A DNA stretch of 64,000 nucleotides from CAZGRP01 sp964527995 (GTDB taxonomy: Bacteria > Zhuqueibacterota > Zhuqueibacteria > Oceanimicrobiales > CAZGRP01). Location of the stretch: positions 11,415 through 75,414 of the forward strand of contig CAZGRP010000014.1 of assembly GCA_964527995.1 (NCBI GenBank), given 5' to 3'. A model generated the notes under the pieces. That model was not told the origin of the DNA. It made no database searches and was given only the letters and a program-made list of their open reading frames with translations. How positions within the stretch are numbered: position 1 is the stretch's first letter; each line of letters begins with the position of its first letter. Positions 24,238 through 33,483 of the stretch are shown piece by piece. A program made the position numbers and the translations under genes.

Positions 24238-26403
24238 ATGCCCAACAGCACCAAGACCAAGAAAATGCGCCTCGCACTTCCAGGCAGCGAAGAGCTTTTC
24301 CGCCAGTTGATCGAGAGCGCTGCCGACGTCTTTTTCGTACTGGATCGCCAGGGCCGAATTCTGGACGTGAACCAGGACGCCTGCGAATCTCTGGGATACG
24401 GTGCCGACGAACTGCTTTCGAAGGCTATCTGGGACATTTCGCCCACCTGGACGCCCGAGCGATTCGCGGCGCTGGCCTCGGAAATGGAAGTCTCCGGCCC
24501 GGTGACCTCCGAAGCCCTCTATGTCCGCAGAGATGGCTCGGCCTTTCCCGTCGAAGTGCGCGCCTGCCTCTGCGAGTCGGAGGGGCAGCAGCTCGTCATC
24601 GCCCTGGCCAGCGATATCACTCAGCGCAAGCAGATGGAAGAAGCACTGCGCAAGAGTGAGGAGCGTTTTCGCAGGATCTTCGACTACTCCAACGATGCCA
24701 TCCTGGTGATCGATCCAAAACGGGACCAGATCCTCGACGCCAATCCGTGCGCCAGCCGGATGCTCGGCTACAGCCGCGAGGAGCTGGTGGCCCTGCCGAT
24801 CTCGGCCATTCATCCGGAGGAGCTGCCGCAGTTGCTGAGATTTGCGGCGTCGGTATTCTCCGAGGGCAGCGGCTGGACCGACGAACTCACCTGCCTCACC
24901 AAGTCGGGGCAGCATCTGGCTGCGGAGATTTCCGCCTCTGTGATCGACATCGGCGAACAGAATTGCATGATCGCGCTGGTGCGCGACATCAGCGAGCGCA
25001 AGCGCGCCGAACAGGCTCTTCGAGAAAGCGAGGAGCGGCTGTCGCGCATCCTCGAATCTGCCATGGATGCCATCCTCGCCATCGACGAGCAACGGCGTAT
25101 CACGCTCTTCAATCGGGCCGCCGAAAAGGTCTTTCGCTGCTCAGCGGCCGAGGTCATCGGGCAGCCCTTCGAGCGCTTCTTCTGCGAGCCATGCCGTAGC
25201 TGGCTCGTAGATCATGTCGAGGGTACCCTGCCGGACGAGCAGGGGAAGCAGACAATCTGGGCTCCTGAGGGTCTCACCGCGCTGCGCGCCGACGGCGAAG
25301 AATTCCCGATCGAAGCGACGATCTCCCGCGTGCAGCTCTCCGGCCAGAAGCTCTATACCATCATTCTACGCGACATCAACGATCGCAAGAAAGCCGAGGA
25401 GGAGCTTGCGAAACTTCATCTCGCCAAGGTCTACCTCGAGGAGGAACTCAAGGCCGAATACAACTTCGGCGAAATCGTCGGCACTTCAGAACCCATGAAG
25501 CGCCTTTTTCAAAGCATCGAAAAGGTCGCGGCGACCGACTCGACTGTTCTGATCACCGGCGAAACCGGCACGGGAAAGGAGGTCGTGGCGCGCGCCATCC
25601 ATAGTCACAGTCACCGCAAAGACCGGGTGTTGGTCAAAGTGAACTGCGCCGCCCTGCCAAGCGGCCTCATCGAAAGCGAACTTTTCGGACACGAAAAGGG
25701 CGCCTTCACCGGGGCCACGATGCGGAAAAAGGGCCGCTTCGAGCTTGCCGACGGCGGCACTATCTTCCTCGACGAAGTAGGGGAACTGCCGCTGGATACG
25801 CAGGCCAAACTGCTGCGCGTGCTGCAAGACCGGGAATTCGAGCGCGTGGGCGGCACCCAGACTTTGGAGGTCGATGTCCGCATCATCGCCGCCAGCAACC
25901 GCAACCTGAAGGAAGCAGTGGAGGCCGGCGCCTTCCGCGACGATCTGTTCTATCGTTTGAATATCTTCCCACTCCACATCCCGCCGCTGCGAGAGCGCCG
26001 CGAGGACATCCCGCTGCTGGCGGATCACTTCATCCGAAAGTTCTCCCACCGATTGGGGAAGCGAATCGACGGACTTGCACCGCAGACACTCCATATGCTG
26101 TTGCGCTATCACTGGCCCGGCAACGTGCGCGAACTGGCCAACGTCCTCGAGCGTGCGGTGATTCTGTGCGACCGCGGCTCCATCGCTCTGAACCATATCA
26201 GCATCCCGATATCAGCGCCGCCAGCGGATGCAGGAATTTCAACCCTGGAAGAGGCCGAGCGCCTGCATATCCAAAAAGCTCTGGAAAAGACGGGCGGCGT
26301 GGTCGGTGGCCCCACCGGGGCGGCGAAGCTCCTCGGTATGAACCGCACCACTCTTCTCTCCCGAATGAAAAAATTGGGCATCGAACCGAAACAGCACCCG
26401 TGA
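24238..26403 (+). CDS. Sigma-54 dependent transcriptional activator with three PAS domains
   Basis: A 721-residue enhancer-binding protein. Three PAS sensor domains cover about 15-135, 140-260 and 265-395, each followed by a linker such as DITQRKQMEEALRKSEERF. The AAA+ domain has Walker A GETGTGKE (441 onward), the sigma-54 contact loop GAFTGA (488-493), Walker B GGTIFLDEVGEL and the arginine-rich NVRELANVLERA region. A Fis-type helix-turn-helix ends the protein (GAAKLLGMNRTTLLSRMKK). There is no receiver domain, so the signal is sensed directly by PAS, perhaps redox, oxygen or a small ligand; no haem or flavin site can be assigned by eye. ATG at 24238 is preferred, with GGGGA upstream. A -24/-12 promoter lies just downstream. 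Confidence 0.93.
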   Translation: MPNSTKTKKMRLALPGSEELFRQLIESAADVFFVLDRQGRILDVNQDACESLGYGADELLSKAIWDISPTWTPERFAALASEMEVSGPVTSEALYVRRDGSAFPVEVRACLCESEGQQLVIALASDITQRKQMEEALRKSEERFRRIFDYSNDAILVIDPKRDQILDANPCASRMLGYSREELVALPISAIHPEELPQLLRFAASVFSEGSGWTDELTCLTKSGQHLAAEISASVIDIGEQNCMIALVRDISERKRAEQALRESEERLSRILESAMDAILAIDEQRRITLFNRAAEKVFRCSAAEVIGQPFERFFCEPCRSWLVDHVEGTLPDEQGKQTIWAPEGLTALRADGEEFPIEATISRVQLSGQKLYTIILRDINDRKKAEEELAKLHLAKVYLEEELKAEYNFGEIVGTSEPMKRLFQSIEKVAATDSTVLITGETGTGKEVVARAIHSHSHRKDRVLVKVNCAALPSGLIESELFGHEKGAFTGATMRKKGRFELADGGTIFLDEVGELPLDTQAKLLRVLQDREFERVGGTQTLEVDVRIIAASNRNLKEAVEAGAFRDDLFYRLNIFPLHIPPLRERREDIPLLADHFIRKFSHRLGKRIDGLAPQTLHMLLRYHWPGNVRELANVLERAVILCDRGSIALNHISIPISAPPADAGISTLEEAERLHIQKALEKTGGVVGGPTGAAKLLGMNRTTLLSRMKKLGIEPKQHP

Positions 26404-26410
26404 CGGAATC

Positions 26411-26425
26411 TCGACTCCGAGTCGA
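26411..26425 (+). promoter_or_regulatory. Palindrome, candidate enhancer site for the sigma-54 activator
   Basis: TCGACTC-C-GAGTCGA is a perfect palindrome centred about 145 bp upstream of the predicted sigma-54 start site, a typical distance for activator binding. Its link to the adjacent activator is inference. Confidence 0.35.
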
Positions 26426-26535
26426 AATGGCGACAGTTACTTGTGACCTTTGCCCCAATTGAACCTCGCTCCACATCGATCCACCTCCCTGTTTTTTCTG
26501 ACGGTTGTCTTCACTCTTGAAACGCCTCTGAGGCT

Positions 26536-26551
26536 TGGTACACTTTTGGCT
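26536..26551 (+). promoter_or_regulatory. Sigma-54 (-24/-12) promoter
   Basis: TGGTACACTTTTGGCT matches the consensus TGGCACN5TTGCW with the essential GG (26537-26538) and GC (26549-26550) at the correct spacing; one of the T positions before GC is G. Predicted start near 26562 leaves an 18-base leader with GAGG before the ATG at 26580. GCCTC-T-GAGGC lies immediately upstream at 26524-26534. Confidence 0.6.
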
Positions 26552-26579
26552 AGAAGAAATGCCAAACTACGAGGCGGGC

Positions 26580-26867
26580 ATGTTCCGGATCCAGAAGCTT
26601 TTCGAAAACGAACAGACGGTCATCGTCAAGGCTGAGGGGGAAATCACAGAGGCGGAGCTGAACGACTGGAAGAAAGAGATCGCCGCCGTCGCCAGCTCGG
26701 CGGATCAACAGGTCATCTTGGAGCTATGGTCGATTTCGTTCATGAGCCCGAAGGCCGTCGAAGCCCTCATGCAGTGTCTGAGCGAGAACGTCTACCTGAT
26801 GAATTGCCCGGTCTACGCCAGGAACGTTTTGCAGACCGCAGGCCTTTCTGACAGGATTCTCGATTAA
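26580..26867 (+). CDS. Small STAS-like protein, putative sigma-54 target
   Basis: A 95-residue acidic protein. The pattern of strands and helices (TVIVKAEGEIT, QQVILELWSISFMSPKAVEAL, CPVYARNVLQ) resembles STAS/SpoIIAA-like anti-sigma antagonist folds, but no clear phosphorylatable Ser context is present, so the family call is tentative. The ATG at 26580 is chosen over an ATG at 26559 because the predicted sigma-54 transcript begins near 26562 and GAGG lies at 26571-26574. It sits between a sigma-54 activator and an ECF-type sigma factor, which would suit a partner-switch regulator. Confidence 0.6.
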   Translation: MFRIQKLFENEQTVIVKAEGEITEAELNDWKKEIAAVASSADQQVILELWSISFMSPKAVEALMQCLSENVYLMNCPVYARNVLQTAGLSDRILD

Positions 26868-26947
26868 GGAGGGTTGAAGAGCTGTAGCTGGATGGCATCG
26901 CCGCACCTTGTAGCGTCGCACGCAGGCTTTTGAAGGGAGGACCAATC

Positions 26948-27604
26948 ATGAAGGATGCCCTCATTGATGAAGAGGCGGCCACTTCCGCTTCTTCTCCCGA
27001 GCGTCAGATCTCTTTCGAGCAGATCGCCTTCGAGTACATGGACGCGCTCTATCAGTCGGCACTGCACCTGACACGTAATCGCTTCGACGCAGAAGATCTG
27101 GTGCAGGACGTGTATCTCCGCGCCTTCCGGTTTTATCACCGTTTCGAGCAGGGCACGAACTTCAAGGCGTGGGTTTTCAAGATCCTCCGGAACACCTTCA
27201 TCAACGGATATCGAAAGTCTCGGCGGGCACCCTACGTGGTCGAATTCGAGCGCGTGGAATTCATGATGCAAACCGACGACGAACAGGCGGACTCGGGTGC
27301 TTACCTCAGCCACAGCGAGGAGGCGCCATTTCGCGACATCTTCAGCGATGATGTCCACATGGCGCTGAACCGGCTCTCGGAGGACTTCCGTCTGGTGGTA
27401 CTGTTGGCGGACCTGCAAGGATTTCGGTACAAGGAAATCGCCGAAATTATGGGCTGCCCGATCGGCACCGTCATGTCGCGCCTGTCGCGAGCCCGGCAGC
27501 AACTCCAGCGCCTGTTGAAGGAATATGCCAGCCGCGAGGGCTACCTTCATCGTGGCGCCCAAACTCCTGCCGAAAGTCACCCAGGCGATCAAGCCACAGC
27601 GTGA
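26948..27604 (+). CDS. ECF-type RNA polymerase sigma factor
   Basis: A 218-residue sigma-70 family protein with region 2 (YMDALYQSALHLTRNRFDAE, DLVQDVYLRAF, NFKAWVFKILRNTFIN) and region 4 (RLVVLLADLQGFRYKEIAEI, CPIGTVMSRLSRAR). The roughly 45-residue acidic linker between the regions and the 20-residue tail are longer than in minimal ECF factors. ATG at 26948 follows GGGAGGA at 26935-26941. No anti-sigma factor with a zinc motif lies next to it; the upstream STAS-like protein may replace that function, though this is only suggested by position. Confidence 0.9.
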   Translation: MKDALIDEEAATSASSPERQISFEQIAFEYMDALYQSALHLTRNRFDAEDLVQDVYLRAFRFYHRFEQGTNFKAWVFKILRNTFINGYRKSRRAPYVVEFERVEFMMQTDDEQADSGAYLSHSEEAPFRDIFSDDVHMALNRLSEDFRLVVLLADLQGFRYKEIAEIMGCPIGTVMSRLSRARQQLQRLLKEYASREGYLHRGAQTPAESHPGDQATA

Positions 27605-27784
27605 TCACTTCCCGCTAGCCCAGAGGCCTCGCCGATTTCCGCTCTGCCCCCGTAGTGCAATCCAGCGCTGTGTGCAGGTCTCCGTGGATCTGACTCCGCC
27701 CTTGCCCGCTGCTTCCACGGCTGTATCAGCTAGCCTGGACGAAGCCAGCCGTAGTGCCATCGCTGAAGTCAAAGGAGACGACCC

Positions 27785-29125
27785 ATGGCCACTCATCAGA
27801 CGAATTTCGACGCCCTCAACGATCAAATCACGCACCACATGGAGATCATCCTCAAGTGTACCGCACCGTCGCAGAAGTACGGCCGGTTGCTGTTGGCGTC
27901 TCCACCCGAGTCGCGCTATCCGTATGTCTATCCGCGCGACGCGAGCTGTGCCATCCAGCTGTTTCGACGGCTGGCAGGCTCACGATATCAGTACGACACC
28001 GCCGGCCAGGCCTTCGAACTCATCGAGTCGATGGCTCATTTCATGAAGGACGTGCAGGCTGAGTCGGGCAATTGGGGGCAGCGCTACAGCCTGGACGGTG
28101 AAGACAAGAGCATCTACAAGCAGGAAGACAACGTTGCCCACGGCATTGCGATTCTGTGCAACTACCTGCTCGCAGCACGCAGGCTCCACCGCGAAGTTCA
28201 AGATCTGGAGCCGTTCCTTCACGCCATCAACCGGGCGCTCCGACACAGCCTACACAACTTCTATCAGAGAGAATTGAATCTCTTCCAGTCCACCACATCG
28301 ATCCACGAATCTGCCATGGAGGAGGGGTACACCTGCTGGGTCAATTTTTCGTATCTCTATGCCTACTCGCTGGCCCACGAGGTTGCCATGAGCCTGGATC
28401 CCAAGGAGATCATCGCACGCTCGCATCTCGATTTCCGCAAACACTTTCTCTACTCGGTGAGCGAGCTGTTCATGTCTGGCGATCGCTATGTGCGCCGCAT
28501 CGACCCGCAAGGACGAATGGATCCGCGGCCCGACTTCACTCTGCTGAGTCCATTCTACTACGGCTTCCTCCACCACAAGAGCGCCATGGAGAAGAGCGTC
28601 GCCTTTATCGAAAAGCAGCTATGCGACCCCGAACTCAGCATGATCATGCGCTACCTCCCCTTCTACAAGGACTTTGCCACCCATGTCCATGCCGGCAACG
28701 GCCCCTGGCTGCAGTACACCGCCATTCTGGCTCAATTCCACTACTACTATGGCAACCACAAACGCGGCGATCAGCTCTTGCGCTACATCGACAAGTATCG
28801 GAACGAGCGCGGTGAAATCCCTGAACATCTGTCGACGTGCAAGCGGTTCGAGACGTTCATGGAAACCGAATGGAAGACGGGCCTCGACTTCGCCAAGGAA
28901 TTTCACAACCCGATTCTGCTCGACGGCCTGGAATTCGACAAGATTCTGGAGGAAGCCAACAACATGGCTCGCTCCTATGAAGAGACAGGGAAGAAGTGCA
29001 TGGTGATCGACAGACAAAGTGTGGAAGGAGGCTACATCCAGTTCGCCACACCGCTGATGTGGTCGCATGTGGAATACGCCCGTGCCCTGCTTGTGCGTGC
29101 CGAAGATTGGTGGAAGGTCAAATAG
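27785..29125 (+). CDS. Divergent GH15-like six-hairpin glycosidase family protein
   Basis: A 446-residue protein with no signal peptide. Several stretches recall GH15 catalytic domains: YVYPRDASCAIQLFRRL, SGNWGQRYSLDG, STTSIHESAMEEGYTCWVN with candidate catalytic Glu residues, and a closing TPLMWSHVEYARALL. It lacks the N-terminal beta domain of the GH15 enzyme at 14412. Activity is therefore probably on an alpha-linked sugar, but the substrate is unknown. The start has GGAG about 8 bp upstream. It follows the ECF sigma gene by 180 bp and precedes the M14 peptidase. Confidence 0.7.
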   Translation: MATHQTNFDALNDQITHHMEIILKCTAPSQKYGRLLLASPPESRYPYVYPRDASCAIQLFRRLAGSRYQYDTAGQAFELIESMAHFMKDVQAESGNWGQRYSLDGEDKSIYKQEDNVAHGIAILCNYLLAARRLHREVQDLEPFLHAINRALRHSLHNFYQRELNLFQSTTSIHESAMEEGYTCWVNFSYLYAYSLAHEVAMSLDPKEIIARSHLDFRKHFLYSVSELFMSGDRYVRRIDPQGRMDPRPDFTLLSPFYYGFLHHKSAMEKSVAFIEKQLCDPELSMIMRYLPFYKDFATHVHAGNGPWLQYTAILAQFHYYYGNHKRGDQLLRYIDKYRNERGEIPEHLSTCKRFETFMETEWKTGLDFAKEFHNPILLDGLEFDKILEEANNMARSYEETGKKCMVIDRQSVEGGYIQFATPLMWSHVEYARALLVRAEDWWKVK

Positions 29126-29189
29126 GCCCGTCGAGACCCGGAATCCCCTTCCGTGTGAGCCCCAATCCATACTTCACCGCAAAAAGTTC

Positions 29190-29217
29190 TTGCTTTTGTC
29201 CAACGCTGCACTATCTT
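29190..29217 (+). promoter_or_regulatory. Candidate promoter for the M14 peptidase gene
   Basis: TTGCTT (29190-29195) and TATCTT (29212-29217) with 16-bp spacing in an AT-rich part of the 232-bp gap before the gene. Confidence 0.35.
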
Positions 29218-29357
29218 TTGCAACCGGAATAAGGTCAACCCCAGCCGCCGAGTTGCATTCCTGTGCAGGATGATGCACTCGCAGCGGACAACCTCATCTG
29301 GACAGCGGTCCAGGTTGCAATCCCCCCAGCCTTTACCGTTTCCGAAGGGAGGAAGCG

Positions 29358-32048
29358 ATGCACAAGAACCTTCGCCACGCCGCGGCCATCGTGCTCGTCG
29401 CCTCGGTCGCCTGGGCACAAGATTTCCAATTCTACCCCGGAGCCCGCTACAACCCGAAGATCCCGACGCCGAAGTCCTACCTCGGTTATGAGATCGGCGA
29501 CTATTTCACCGACCACTTGCAGATGGAGGGCTACATTCACGCCCTGGCCGCAGCGGCACCTGAACGTATGAAAGTCGTGCCCATCGGTCAGTCCAATGAA
29601 CGGCGCAACATGTACCTGATCCTCATCAGCTCGCCCGAGAACATGCGCCGGCTGGATGAGATTCGAGCGGCTGTGGCAAAACTGCGCGACCCGCGTACCA
29701 CCAGCCAGGCGGAGGCCGACAAAATCGCCGCCGACACACCCGTGATCGCCTGGATGAACTACGCCAATGACGGCAACGAATCGGCGGCGTTCGAAGCCGC
29801 ACTGCAGGTGGCCTACCATTTCGCCGCCGGTGTGGACGAAGAGACGACGTCGATCCTCAAGAACGCCGTCATCATCCTCAATCCGGCGCACAACCCGGAG
29901 AGCCACCAGCGCTACATCGCCTGGATGAAAGCCTCGGTCGTCGGCCCTCGGGGCACGGCCGATCCGGCCGCCGCCGAGCACCACGGCGATTGGCGCATGA
30001 GTACCAACAACAACCACTACCAGATCGACCTGAACCGGGACGCCTTCGCAGTCTCCCAGAAAGAGACGAACATCGTCGTCGAGCAGCTCCACCGCTGGAA
30101 CCCGCAGGTGTTCGTCGACCATCACGGGGAGACCAGCGAATACTTCTTCGCGCCCTATGCCACACCCGTCAACCTCAACCTGCCAGCCACCACCAAGAAA
30201 TGGGCCGAGGTCTTCGGCAAGAACAACGGCGCCGCTTTTGACCGCTTCGGCTGGACCTACTTCGCTCGCGAGGTGTTCGACATCTACTACCCCGGCTACT
30301 GGGATTCGTACCCGGCACTCAACGGTGCCATCGGCATGACGTACGAAACCAATGGCGGCGGCCGCAAGGGGCTGCAGTTCGAGCGCAGTGACAAGACCAT
30401 CGTCACCTTCCGGGATGGCATTCAGCATCACGTCGTGGCCAGCATCACCACGATCAAGACAGCGGCGCAAAACCGCCGGGCTCTTCTCAAGGACTACTAC
30501 GATTTCTTCCGCACCGGTATGCTGGAAGCAAGAAAAGAAACGGTCAAGGAAATCGCCCTCGTCCCCGGCGACGATGCCGGCCGCCTTGCCGACCTCGTCG
30601 ACCTCCTGCTCAAGCACCGGATCGAGGTCTACGAGACCGAGGAGAGTTTCACTGACAGGCGGGCGCACAGCTATCTGCCCAAAAAACTTGTGGCCAAGAC
30701 GTTCCCCGCCGGCACCTATGTGATCCCCCTGGACCAGCCCCAGGAAAGGCTGGCCAGAGCGCTTCTGGCGGAGGAGTCCACACTGGAACCAACCTTCCTC
30801 AAAGAGGTGCGCGAAAAGTACGCGCACAACAAGACGCTCGGCAAGAAGGTCCCCAAAGAGCGCCTCGGCTTCTACGACGTGACCGCCTGGTCGCTGCCTT
30901 TGGCCTACAACATCGAGGCCTATGGGCTCGAACGCCCGTTTCGCGGCAGGATGCAACGCGTGACGCAGCGTCCACAGGTGCCGAAAGGCGTTCTGGCTAC
31001 CGATGGCTCAGCGACCTATGCCTACGCCTTCTCCTATCGGACCAACGCCGGCGCCGCGCTTCTGGCGCAACTTCTGCGCGAAGGGTTCAAGGTCGCCATC
31101 GGCCAGAAGCAGTTCTTCGCGGCGGGGACGACATTCCCTCGCGGCACTGCCCTCGTGCGCGTGGCGCGAAACCCAAAGACGCTGCACGCCCGCATCCGGG
31201 CCCTGGCCGACTCGTGTGGGGTGCCGGTCGTCCCCCTCAACTCGGCCTGGACCGACAAAGGCATCCTGCTGGGTTCGAGAAACTTCGTGAATCTCAAGAA
31301 ACCCAAAGTCGCAGTGGTTACCGAGGAGCCGACACGACAGACGTCGTACGGCGCCCTGTGGTACCTGCTCGAAAAGAGATACGGCATCCCCTTCACTGCC
31401 ATCCGCCTGGATTATTTCGACAGGGTCGATTTGAACCGGTACAATGTGCTGGTCTTCCCGCATGGTTCGCCGGCAGGCTATCTTCGCCTCCTCGGAGAGA
31501 AGGGCGTCCGCAGGATCAAAACATGGGTTGAAGAGGGCGGCGTCTTTGTGGGTATCAAAGGTGGAGCGGCTTTCGCTGTCAACAAGAAGGTGAAGCTCGC
31601 CACCGCCAGGCTTCTGGGCAGCGCTGCGGCGGCGCCCGAGGGCGAGAAGAAGGAAGCCGCGAAAGCTGCCGCGGAGGGCAAGCCGGCGAAGGCGGAGAAA
31701 AAGCCCGATTTCACACCGGGTGCGATCCTCAGGGTGCGACTCGACACACGTTATTTCTTGTCGCTCGGCTACGATGAGGAGATTCCGGTGCTGGTCTATT
31801 CGGACTATATCTTCACCCCGAGCAAAGACGGCGCGAACGTGGCTCGGTTCGCCGCCAGCGATACCCGGCTGAGCGGTTTCGTTTGGGAGGACACAGAGAA
31901 GCTCTTTCCAGAGAAAGCCTACCTGATCGACGAACCCCTGGGACGAGGACATGTGATCCTTTATGCGGATGAACCGATCTTCCGCCTCTTCTGGCGCGGG
32001 CTGGAACGGCTGCTGCTCAACAGCATCTTACTGGCGCCGAGCTTTTGA
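29358..32048 (+). CDS. Secreted M14-type zinc carboxypeptidase family protein with C-terminal class I GATase-like domain
   Basis: An 896-residue protein with an N-terminal signal peptide cut after AWA (about residue 20). The M14 fold covers about 45-400: the first metal motif, usually HxxE, reads D138-G-N-E141 here; DLNRD (224-228) supplies the substrate-binding Asn-Arg; VDHHGE (254-258) contains the further His ligand; TYETNGG contains the probable catalytic Glu E330. A glutamine-amidotransferase-like fold lies at about 650-740 (YNVLVFPHGSPAGYL, GGVFVGIKGGAAF), without an obvious Cys nucleophile. An Ala/Lys-rich linker (EGEKKEAAKAAAEGKPAKA) interrupts the C-terminal part. A start with GGGAGG upstream is well supported. 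Activity is uncertain because of the His to Asp change. Confidence 0.82.
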   Translation: MHKNLRHAAAIVLVASVAWAQDFQFYPGARYNPKIPTPKSYLGYEIGDYFTDHLQMEGYIHALAAAAPERMKVVPIGQSNERRNMYLILISSPENMRRLDEIRAAVAKLRDPRTTSQAEADKIAADTPVIAWMNYANDGNESAAFEAALQVAYHFAAGVDEETTSILKNAVIILNPAHNPESHQRYIAWMKASVVGPRGTADPAAAEHHGDWRMSTNNNHYQIDLNRDAFAVSQKETNIVVEQLHRWNPQVFVDHHGETSEYFFAPYATPVNLNLPATTKKWAEVFGKNNGAAFDRFGWTYFAREVFDIYYPGYWDSYPALNGAIGMTYETNGGGRKGLQFERSDKTIVTFRDGIQHHVVASITTIKTAAQNRRALLKDYYDFFRTGMLEARKETVKEIALVPGDDAGRLADLVDLLLKHRIEVYETEESFTDRRAHSYLPKKLVAKTFPAGTYVIPLDQPQERLARALLAEESTLEPTFLKEVREKYAHNKTLGKKVPKERLGFYDVTAWSLPLAYNIEAYGLERPFRGRMQRVTQRPQVPKGVLATDGSATYAYAFSYRTNAGAALLAQLLREGFKVAIGQKQFFAAGTTFPRGTALVRVARNPKTLHARIRALADSCGVPVVPLNSAWTDKGILLGSRNFVNLKKPKVAVVTEEPTRQTSYGALWYLLEKRYGIPFTAIRLDYFDRVDLNRYNVLVFPHGSPAGYLRLLGEKGVRRIKTWVEEGGVFVGIKGGAAFAVNKKVKLATARLLGSAAAAPEGEKKEAAKAAAEGKPAKAEKKPDFTPGAILRVRLDTRYFLSLGYDEEIPVLVYSDYIFTPSKDGANVARFAASDTRLSGFVWEDTEKLFPEKAYLIDEPLGRGHVILYADEPIFRLFWRGLERLLLNSILLAPSF

Positions 32049-32102
32049 AGCCGTTTTTTCAGCGCGCGGCGTTTGAACCTCTCCAAAAGCGAGACGTCGG
32101 CC

Positions 32103-33137
32103 ATGTCGGCAAACATCCCAACGGTCGAAGAATGGCGGCACCTCTATGAAACCGTTAGCCACGTCAGGCAATTGGCGCCGTGGCAATGGATGACGGAGAC
32201 CGACCTCTTCGGTGTGCAAGACCCGGAGACGAATGCGCTCGGGTTCGTGAGCGTTATGGGCGCTCTGGGGGAGCATTTTGCGATCTCGGTTTATCTCGGA
32301 CCTGAAGGGCTCTATGGCTTTTGGGGCTTCAAAGACGCCATCACTCCTGGTTCACCGCAGCAACTGCTCGACATCCCCCAATTGCAGGTTTCCTTTGAGG
32401 ATCGGGACCTACTGGACCAGGAGGATCGCGGCACGATCAAGAAGTTGGGCCTGAGGTTTCGGGGGAAAAATGCCTGGCCGATGTTTCGCAGCTTCCGCGC
32501 GGGGTATCTGCCCTGGCATCTGGAGGCAGAAGAAGTCCGTTTCCTCGGCCATGCACTGTCACAGCTCTTGGACGTGGCGCCCCGGTTCAAAGAGGATCCA
32601 TCGTTTCTGGCAGTCAGCGACGATGACGACGTCTACCTGGTGCGGGTTCCGGAACGAAGGAAGGACGAGCTGCAATGGCAGAGTCGCGTGTTGCGCGTCG
32701 AGCCACCGGCAGCGGCAGCGACTGTCATCAACCTCGACAAGCGTGTCCTCGAGGCACTGCGAAACTTCCAGCAGAGGGATCAGAGGTTCGAGATCGACCT
32801 GTTCACAGCTCCGATGGCTATTGAAGAACCAGGCCAGCGTCCCTTCTTCCCCTACATCCTGATGGCCGTGGAATCTGAAACCGGCATGGTTATTTGCCAC
32901 GATCTCCTTCAGCCGATTCCATCTCTGCCAGAGATGTGGGGCAGTGTTCCCGGCAAACTGGCGCGTGATCTGATGCGCGCGGGGGTGCTACCCAAGGAGA
33001 TCGCCGTCAGCTCGCACATTCTGATGCAGATGCTGCAGCCGGTATGCGACGAACTGCACATTCAGCTCAGTTTGACTCCGACTCTACCCGCTCTCAACCG
33101 TGCGAAAGAACTGCTTCTTCAGCACCTGACACGGTGA
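32103..33137 (+). CDS. Hypothetical protein (possible DUF7309/DUF6930-type)
   Basis: A 344-residue soluble protein without signal peptide or membrane segment. The N-terminal half (EEWRHLYETVSHVRQLAPWQWM, FISVYLGPEGLYGFWG-like region) and the C-terminal half (GMVICHDLLQPIPSLPEMWG, LMQMLQPVCDELHIQLSLTP) look like two domains of a widespread uncharacterised family that I associate with DUF7309 and DUF6930, from memory only. No catalytic motif is visible. ATG at 32103 is preferred over TTG at 32073, though neither has a strong ribosome binding site. It is 54 bp after the M14 gene and may be its operon partner. Confidence 0.65.
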   Translation: MSANIPTVEEWRHLYETVSHVRQLAPWQWMTETDLFGVQDPETNALGFVSVMGALGEHFAISVYLGPEGLYGFWGFKDAITPGSPQQLLDIPQLQVSFEDRDLLDQEDRGTIKKLGLRFRGKNAWPMFRSFRAGYLPWHLEAEEVRFLGHALSQLLDVAPRFKEDPSFLAVSDDDDVYLVRVPERRKDELQWQSRVLRVEPPAAAATVINLDKRVLEALRNFQQRDQRFEIDLFTAPMAIEEPGQRPFFPYILMAVESETGMVICHDLLQPIPSLPEMWGSVPGKLARDLMRAGVLPKEIAVSSHILMQMLQPVCDELHIQLSLTPTLPALNRAKELLLQHLTR

Positions 33138-33483
33138 AGCCACCAAGCGGGGCGGCATCAAACGGTGCAGCCCTGGCCTGCGCGAATAAGCGGGCGAAAT
33201 TTGTAGAAACCGGCGGAATCGATTGTTTGGGGTCGGGCGTTGAATAATGCGAGCCCATTTGCAGTACGGCAGGCAAGAAGAGGACGGGGAGCCTGCATCT
33301 CTCCGCAGCCTGGCCGTGGTGGATGACTTGCCTGTCTGCGTTTCACGAGCCGTGTACGGACTTTTTGTAGGGAGAAGGCCTGAGTCCCACCGCAACTTGT
33401 CAGCGCACGAAATTGTCCCAGGTTCAGCAGCCGCGGCATGCTTGAGCAACATCCCTTTCCAAACCCAAGTTCAGGAGGACCTC
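33138..33483. other. Intergenic region of 346 bp before the CO dehydrogenase cluster
   Basis: Expected to carry the cox promoter. AGGAGG at 33473-33478 serves coxM. I found no hexamer pair with good spacing and no -24/-12 element. AATAAT near 33242 is the only -10-like element noted. No coding frame is convincing. Confidence 0.5.

Noticed and set aside
33224..33248. TTGTTT and AATAAT as a promoter for the cox cluster
   Set aside because: The spacing is about 14 bp, too short for a sigma-70 promoter.
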